This document shows positions 58,479 through 64,000 of a DNA stretch of 64,000 nt, piece by piece (within the stretch, counting starts at the first letter, position 1; each line of letters begins with the position of its first letter). The DNA is from Phocoena phocoena (taxonomy: Eukaryota > Chordata > Mammalia > Artiodactyla > Phocoenidae): positions 66,859,306-66,923,305 of the forward strand of contig NC_089236.1 in NCBI RefSeq assembly GCF_963924675.1, read 5' to 3'. The notes under the pieces are model-generated. The model was given only the letters and a program-made list of their open reading frames with translations. It made no database searches and was not told where the DNA came from. The position numbers and the translations under genes were made by a program.

Positions 58479-58691
58479 TTTGTTTTTGTTTTTTTTTCTT
58501 GCGGTACGCGGGCCTCTCACTGCTGTGGCCTCTCCCGCTGCGGAGCACAGGCTCCGGATGCGCAGCCTCAGCGGCCATGGCTCACGAGCCCAGCCGCTCC
58601 ACGGCATGCGGGATCTTCCCGGACTGGGACACGAACCTGTGTCCCCTGCATCGGCAGGTGGACTCTCAACCGCTGCACCACCAGGGAAGCC
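58479..58691 (-). mobile_element. CHR-type SINE, short form
   Basis: Reverse copy: T-rich tail, GCGGTACGCGGGCCTCTCAC, GCAGCCTCAGCGGCCATGG and head CCACCAGGGAAGCC. A perfect 19-bp TSD, CTAGGTGTGAATCTTTTTG, is at 58460-58478 and 58692-58710. It splits the ancient L1. Confidence 0.97.
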
Positions 58692-60160
58692 CTAGGTGTG
58701 AATCTTTTTGCGTGTATCCTATTTGAAATTTGTTGAGTTTCCTGCATGTGGAGATTAATATTTTTTATTAAATTGGGGAAGTTTTAAACAATTATTTATT
58801 CAAATATGCTTTCTGCCTCTCTCCCCCTTTCCTCTCCTTTTGGGTCACGCCATATACACATGTTCATATGCTTGATGGTGTCCCACAGGTCTCTGAGGCT
58901 CTGGTTCATTGTTCTTTGTTATTTTTCTATCTGTTACTCAGACTGGATAATTTCACTTGACCTATCTTCAAGTTCACTGATTGGTTCTTCTTTCTGCTGA
59001 AATCTAGTGTTGAGCTCCTCTAATGAATTCTTCATTTCAGTTATGGTAGTTTTCAACCTCCAGAATGCCTGTGTGGTCCTTTTTATAATTTTGATCTCAC
59101 TCTACCTGGTGAGGCATCATTCTCATATTAAAAAAAAATTTTTAAACATGGTTTCCTTTGATTCTTTAAACATGTTTATAATAGTTGACTTAAAATCTTT
59201 GTAGTAAGTCCAACATCTGGCCTATCTCAGAGGCATCTTCTGTTGATTGACTTCTGTCCTGTGTACGCACCATGCATTCTTACTTCTTTGCATGTTTCAC
59301 ATTTTGTTGAAAATTGAATAATTTACATATTATAATATAATATGGCAAATCAGGAAATTGGATTCCTTCCGCCTTCCCCAGGAATTATTGTTGTTATTGT
59401 TTGTTTTGGTATTTGTTTGTTTAGTGATTTTTCTGAAGGAATTCTGTAAACTGTATTTTTTGTGATGTATATCCTCTGGAGTTTCTGCCTCGTTAGCTTA
59501 GCCATCAGCAAACGATTGGTCAGAGATTTCCTTAAATCCCTGGAATCAATGAGTCTCCCAGGTTTTGCCTGGGTGGTCTGTGTGCGTGTTGGGTATGTCT
59601 TCACCACTCAGCTAGCAGTTTATATCTCTGCCTTAGTCTTCACTTCCTGCTTGCTTAGAGCCTCCAGATCAGCCAGAAGTGAGATCCTCATGTGTGTTTC
59701 CTGAGCACACATTCAGCCCTGGACATACGCACAGCTCTACCTATGTACATGGCCTTCTAATTTCCTAGGAATATGTTGGAGCTTTTCAAATCCCCTATGG
59801 GCATCTCATTCCCCAGATTATCCTTTTAGGCTTTTTAGTTAGTCTATTATTTGCTCCAATTGTTGTCCACCACTTCAGACAGCCACAAAGTTGAACAATT
59901 TTCTGTAACTGCTGCTGAAAAACATCCTCAAAAGAAAAGAATCTGGGGGAGAAGTTTTCTCCTCTGAGTGACTTTTGAGTCAGATCAGGTACAGAGGACA
60001 GATTTTCAAGTGGGTTTTCCAGGGAAGCACGACCCCGGTCACATAAGGACAATTCTTTGGAAATGTGGTGTTGAATGAGCTGCAGCTTTCCTCTGGTGGC
60101 TGCCAGGTTGCTGATTTTCAACCCAAATGTGACCTCCCCATGTTGGGGAATTGCAACATG

Positions 60161-60655
60161 GCAGTTCATCCATGTTGTCACAAATGGAGGGCAGGGGATG
60201 GCAAGTAAAATGCCACAAAGTTATTACTGATATTCAGCTGTTCTTGAAGAAATGCTTTCCATGTTCTTGTGAGCATTTGGATAATTTGCAGAGTTCTGAG
60301 AAAGTTATTTTTGACATTTTTTTGGCCAATTTTCTCATTACTTTTATGGAAGAGAGAATTTTTAGAAGTCTTTACCATTTTTGCTACAGTCACCCTCTCA
60401 TCCACTTTTATGGCTCTTTCTAGGTATTACTTATTATTGTTTGGGCATATTGAGGTAATTTTTCACAAGTCATTTGAAATCTCATTGGAGGAATTTTACT
60501 TTTATTCTTTACAATTATATTGGGTAGAACATGTGTTGTTGGTAGTAGTAGTCCATTGTACTTGGGAATACCAAATTTGGGTTTAGAGTTAATATATTAA
60601 AAAATCCAATTTGTATTGTTTACAAACAAATATGTCTTATTAACGTTCAAATATA
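60161..60655. other. Unassigned sequence
   Basis: Nothing recognised. Overlapping short frames show no family. Confidence 0.45.
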
Positions 60656-61263
60656 ATTACTTAACTAATACTCATTTAGTGATTAATATGGCTGTTTACT
60701 GTTCTAATCACTTTACAAATATTGATGTGTTTAATTCTCATAACCCTATAAGGAAAATACCATTATTAACCTCATTTGCACTAAGGAAACAAAGTCACAG
60801 GTAGATTAAAAAACGTTCCAAAGTTCATATAGATAGTGAATGACAAAAACAGAATTTAAGGGGCTTCCTTGGTGGTGCAGTGGTTAAGAATCTGCCTTCC
60901 AATACAGGGCACACGGGTTCGAGCCCTGGTCCGGGAAGATCCCACATGCCGCAGAGCAACTAAGCCCGTGCGCCGCAACTACCGAGCCTGCGCTCTAGAG
61001 CCTGCAAGCCACAACTGCTGAGGCCCACGCCCCTGGAGCCCATGCTCCGCAACAAGAGAAGCCACCACAATGAGAAGCTTGCACAACGAAGAGTAGCCCC
61101 CACTCGCTGCAACTAGAGAAAGCAAAGACCCAACGCAGCCAAAAATGAAATAAATTTATATTAAAAAACAAACAAACCTTGTTTAAAAAAAAAAAAACAA
61201 CAATTCAAATCCAGGCAGTCAGGCTCTAGAGTTTTTGCTTTTAATTATTATGCTCTGCTGCCT
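60656..61263 (-). mobile_element. MIR SINE, antisense, split by a CHR SINE
   Basis: 60656-60859 is the reversed MIR 3' half with 'actgttctaatcactttaca', 'ctcataaccctataaggaaa' and 'ctaaggaaacaaagtcacag'. 61200-61263 is the reversed head with 'attcaaatccaggcagtcag' and 'ctctagagttttt'. Confidence 0.85.
60860..61199 (+). mobile_element. CHR-type SINE, long form
   Basis: Forward copy: GGGGCTTCCTTGGTGG head, A-box-like TGGTGCAGTGG at 60873-60883, B-box-like GGTTCGAGCCC at 60916-60926, CAACTAGAGAAAGC block, then an A-rich tail. It is inserted in a MIR; no exact TSD was seen. Confidence 0.95.
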
Positions 61264-61299
61264 CTCCAAGTAGTTACATTAATGATTATATTTAATTCA

Positions 61300-61510
61300 T
61301 GTATTCTAATATTTATTGAACATATACACTATATGCTAGGTACTGTAGATTTGGAGATAGGTATGGTCTCTACCATTGTGGAGCTTATAATTGAGTGGTA
61401 GAAGATTATAAACATTAAACAAATAATTATACAAATTACAAGTGATACAAAGGGTAAGTTTCAGGTTGTACGAGAGCATCCTGAAAGTGTTATGTGGAAA
61501 ACTTAATCTC
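61300..61510 (-). mobile_element. L2 3' terminus, antisense
   Basis: 'tatatgctaggtactgtaga', 'ggtatggtctctaccattgt' and 'ggagcttataattgagtggt' give the reversed L2 end. Confidence 0.82.
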
Positions 61511-61739
61511 GTGTAGAGGGGCCAGAAAAGGTTTGTTTCAGAAAGTACATTGCCATATTGAGAACTAAAACCAAGTAGGATTTGTCCAGACCCCAGGTAT
61601 GGCAGTTCTTTCCAATGAATTCTGCTGCTTCTGTTAGCTGCCAGTGTATTTTCTTCCCTGCTCTATTCTCCTTTCTTCTTTCCTGTCCTCTTTATCTCAT
61701 AACTTCCCTTTTGTCTTTTGACTGTCACATAAAAGGGTA

Positions 61740-62284
61740 GTCATTTGTCTTTCTCTGTCTGACTTATTTCACTTAGCACAATACCTTCTAGATTCATCCA
61801 TGTTGTCACAAATGGCAACAACTCATTCTTTTTTATGGCCGAGTAACAGTTTTGTGTGTGTGTATATATATATATATATACACACACCACATCTTTATCC
61901 ACTCATCTATCGATGGACACTTAGGTTACTTCCATATCTTGGCTATTGTAAATAGTGCTTCAACAAGCAAAACAAAACAGAAACTGACTCACAGACCCAG
62001 AGAACAAACTGGTAGCTGTCAGAAGGCAGAGGGGTGGAGGGTTGGGCGATACAGGTGAATGGGATTAAGAGGTACAAACTTCCAGTTATAAAAGAAATAT
62101 CACAGGAATGTAATATATAGCATAAGGAATGTAATCAATAATACTGTAATAACTTTATATGTTGCCAGATGGTTACTAGATTTGCGGGGATCATTTTGTA
62201 ATGTATTTAAATGTTGAGTCACTAGGTTGTACACCTGAAACTGGCATAATACTGTACATCAACTATACTCCAATTTAAAAAAAG
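61740..62284 (+). mobile_element. LINE-1 with 5' inversion (twin priming), second case
   Basis: 61740-61957 is L1 ORF2-end sequence in reverse ('tctctgtctgacttatttca', 'attcatccatgttgtcacaa', 'cttggctattgtaaatagtg'). About 61966-62276 is the L1 3' UTR forward ('gaaactgactcacagaccca', 'gttgtacacctgaaactggc') ending in an A-run. About 50 bp of L1 is missing at the switch. Imperfect flanking repeat AAAAGGGTAGTCATT / AAAAGGTAGTAATT. Confidence 0.85.
61853..61887 (+). repeat. Palindromic (TG)n(TA)n(CA)n tract
   Basis: 35 nt running TG, TA, CA, self-complementary about its centre and fully alternating. It lies in the inverted part of the L1. Confidence 0.95.
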
Positions 62285-63205
62285 GTAGTAATTGGCATTC
62301 AGTCAGTATGTGTCTTTCATCCTGTGTTGGGCACAATTTGGCAGTGGCTGGAAATTCTCGATTGTGTCTGCAGTTGTTTGGTGCTTAGGGGTTTCTTCTC
62401 AGTGTCACCTCATTCCTATATTTGTGCTACTTTAATTTTAATTTTTTAACGTTATTCATATGTCACTTTTCTAAGAGATCTAATACAGTTTGGAAGTGGT
62501 TAAATTGTATAAAAAATGACAGGGAATTACAACTCCCTAAAATGTGAATTTTTGCTCTTGTGGCTTCAAATGTATGAGGACATAGCTTCTGGGTTTGTCA
62601 GTTCTTTGCCTTGGTGTCCTCAGTAGCTTGGCAGCATTTTACACTGGCAGGTTCTTTTTGTCTGTCAACACAAGCTTGTTTTGTGCTCAGTGTTAGCTCT
62701 TGGATGGTTATGCAAAAGTGATGTGTCACTGAAATTTTCTTTTTTGACATGTCTCTTATCTGGTGGTTAATGGCTGTGATGAAATATTTTTCCTTCAAGA
62801 AATGAACCACTTCTTCTTGGCTGTATATTCTAGTCTTTGATGTTATATTTGCCAAAAATTGCCAGTGAAACGTTCTTTATTTTCTGTTCATTTTAAAAAT
62901 CTCTACCATTTCTCTGTTCTATGTTTATTATTTCTATCCATGAAGTGATGTGTAGCTGTAGTTTATCAGGCATTATATTGTAAACCAACTGGTTGATTAC
63001 CTTCAACATGAGGGACTTAGAGTAGAGAAAAAAGAGATGACAAATTCAGGATGTGTTCCATTCAACAACAAATGAAATAGAAAGTAGATTTCTACTAAAT
63101 TGTTTGAACAATCAGAGAGCTGTGGGAGAGTATATATTTTGTAATCAATATAAAGTGAATTATGTTTTTGTCTGTCTTGTATCACATAACACAAAACCTG
63201 GTGGA
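62285..63205. other. Unassigned sequence
   Basis: Nothing recognised. The reverse frame at 62598-62855 has no family. Confidence 0.45.
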
Positions 63206-63209
63206 TGTA

Positions 63210-63426
63210 TTTTTTTTTTTTTTTTTTTTTTTTTGCGGTACACGGGCCTCTCACTGTTGTGGCCTCTCCCATTGTGGAGCACAGGCTCCGGATGCGCAGG
63301 CTCAGCGGCCATGGCTAGCGGGCCCAGCCGCTCCGCGGCATGTGGGATCTTCCCGGACCGGGACATGAACCCGTTTCCTCTGCATTGGCAGGCGGACTCT
63401 CAACCACTGCGCCACCAGGGAAGCCC
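63210..63426 (-). mobile_element. CHR-type SINE, short form
   Basis: Reverse copy with a T-run (63211-63234), GCGGTACACGGGCCTCTCAC, GGCTCAGCGGCCATGGC core and head CCACCAGGGAAGCCC. No clear TSD. Confidence 0.95.
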
Positions 63427-64000
63427 AGAAGTTTATATCTTTAAAGGTGGTTATTACCTTGAACTCTGAGAGGAAAACCAGCCAATTTCTCATAAATCTG
63501 AGTATTGCATGGGTGAGGAATAAAAACAAAGGTGCATGCTTTTTTCAGTACTAACAGAAATAAATAGGTAAAATTGCAATAAGAGTGATTTAGAGAACTG
63601 TGAGGAGAAAGACCAGTAGTAATAGCACTCTAGCACTACAACAGAATTCAGAGGGACATTGTGGAAGTTTTGTTCTGATGGCATTAAAAGTAGCATAGTG
63701 TCACCAGTCTGAAGTGGTTAAATTGCCTGTATTCGGATGTATTTGCTAGACATCATAAAATTACTGGAATTATTTTTAGACTGAGACCTAGATTCTACTT
63801 CTGGTTCTGGTATATAATCATAGGTATATTTCCAAAATGGAAAACAGGGGAGTTATATTGGATTCTCTCCAAGGTTAATTAGACCTGTGAGTTCTTTTGG
63901 ATTTCCCTTATGAAGCATCAGATAACTCTGGTCATTGTATTTTGCATAACTGCCTGTTGTTCTCACAACAGTTAATATTATATCTAATCAATGCTCCAGG
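63427..64000. other. Unassigned sequence, weak MIR-like trace
   Basis: 63700-63880 ('gattctacttctggttctgg', 'ccaaaatggaaaacagggga') loosely resembles a forward MIR. Nothing else was recognised. Confidence 0.35.

Larger units (their letters stand above)
57018..60160 (-). mobile_element. Ancient LINE-1 5' half (5' region, ORF1, endonuclease start), antisense
   Basis: On the reverse strand the order is L1 5' region (about 60160-59470), ORF1 (about 59100-58780) and ORF2 endonuclease part (57530-57018). The ORF1 coiled-coil/trimer region is recognisable as EELNTRFQQKEEPISELEDR followed by SLRDLWDTIK-like residues. The endonuclease part shows ILISNKID-like residues. All frames are broken. A SINE (58479-58691) and a CA/CG dinucleotide tract (57895-57955) interrupt it. 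It is an L1M or HAL1-like relic; the subfamily is uncertain. Confidence 0.82.

Noticed and set aside
59795..60181. 128-codon reverse frame
   Set aside because: It sits in the 5' region of the ancient antisense L1. Not a host gene.
1..64000. CRISPR arrays, phage, operons or bacterial defence systems
   Set aside because: The sequence is mammalian. The only regular repeats are microsatellites and interspersed retroelements, with no spacer-repeat array.

Overview
This window is vertebrate, almost certainly cetacean (whale/dolphin) nuclear DNA, from an intergenic region or a very large intron. The diagnostic signal is nine copies of the CHR-type tRNA-derived SINE (GG(G/A)CTTCCCTGGTGG head, pol III A and B boxes), together with cetartiodactyl-type L1 3' UTRs and a cetartiodactyl mariner MITE. 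I saw no ruminant Bov-tA or BovB. The three short CHR copies ending in a GCAAAA tail suggest a toothed whale. Species is an inference. I found no convincing host protein-coding exon, tRNA, rRNA, CRISPR or bacterial-type feature. Long reading frames are either L1 ORF2 or low-complexity and chance frames.

Layout. 1-4.0 kb: a young L1 3' half with an open ORF2 end, 3' UTR and A-tail, directly followed by an older broken L1 in the same direction. 5-6.1 kb: two SINEs. 6-8.4 kb: repeat-poor. 8.4-13.6 kb: a hAT relic, a MaLR LTR ballooned by a 573-nt pure polypurine tract, then antisense L2 sequence. 13.66-14.77 kb: an L1 with a twin-priming inversion. 15.7-18.7 kb: a long L2 LINE broken by a SINE and an L1 piece. 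20-23.3 kb: L2 and two hAT elements. 23.3-25.9 kb: repeat-poor, with conserved-noncoding character. 26-32.4 kb: Tigger, microsatellites, nested L1s, a MaLR LTR carrying a SINE, MER20. 32.4-44.8 kb: mainly unassigned sequence with MIRs, L2, a hAT element split by an L1 3' end, a SINE and a mariner hairpin. 44.8-57 kb: SINE, several MaLR LTRs, tiny antisense L1 3' ends, L2, and a repeat-poor block at 50.5-51.9 kb with homeodomain-like sites. 57-60.2 kb: an ancient antisense L1 (ORF1 and endonuclease region) carrying a SINE and a Z-DNA-prone tract. 60.2-64 kb: MIR split by a SINE, L2, a second twin-priming L1, a last SINE.

Nothing here forms an operon or pathway. The biology is layered retrotransposition: L1 machinery mobilised L1, CHR SINEs and their nested copies, on a background of older L2/MIR, MaLR LTRs and hAT/Tigger/mariner DNA transposons. 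Repeat family names come from recognition by eye of consensus-like sequence, not from a database search. Boundaries are approximate except where target-site duplications (TSDs) are stated.
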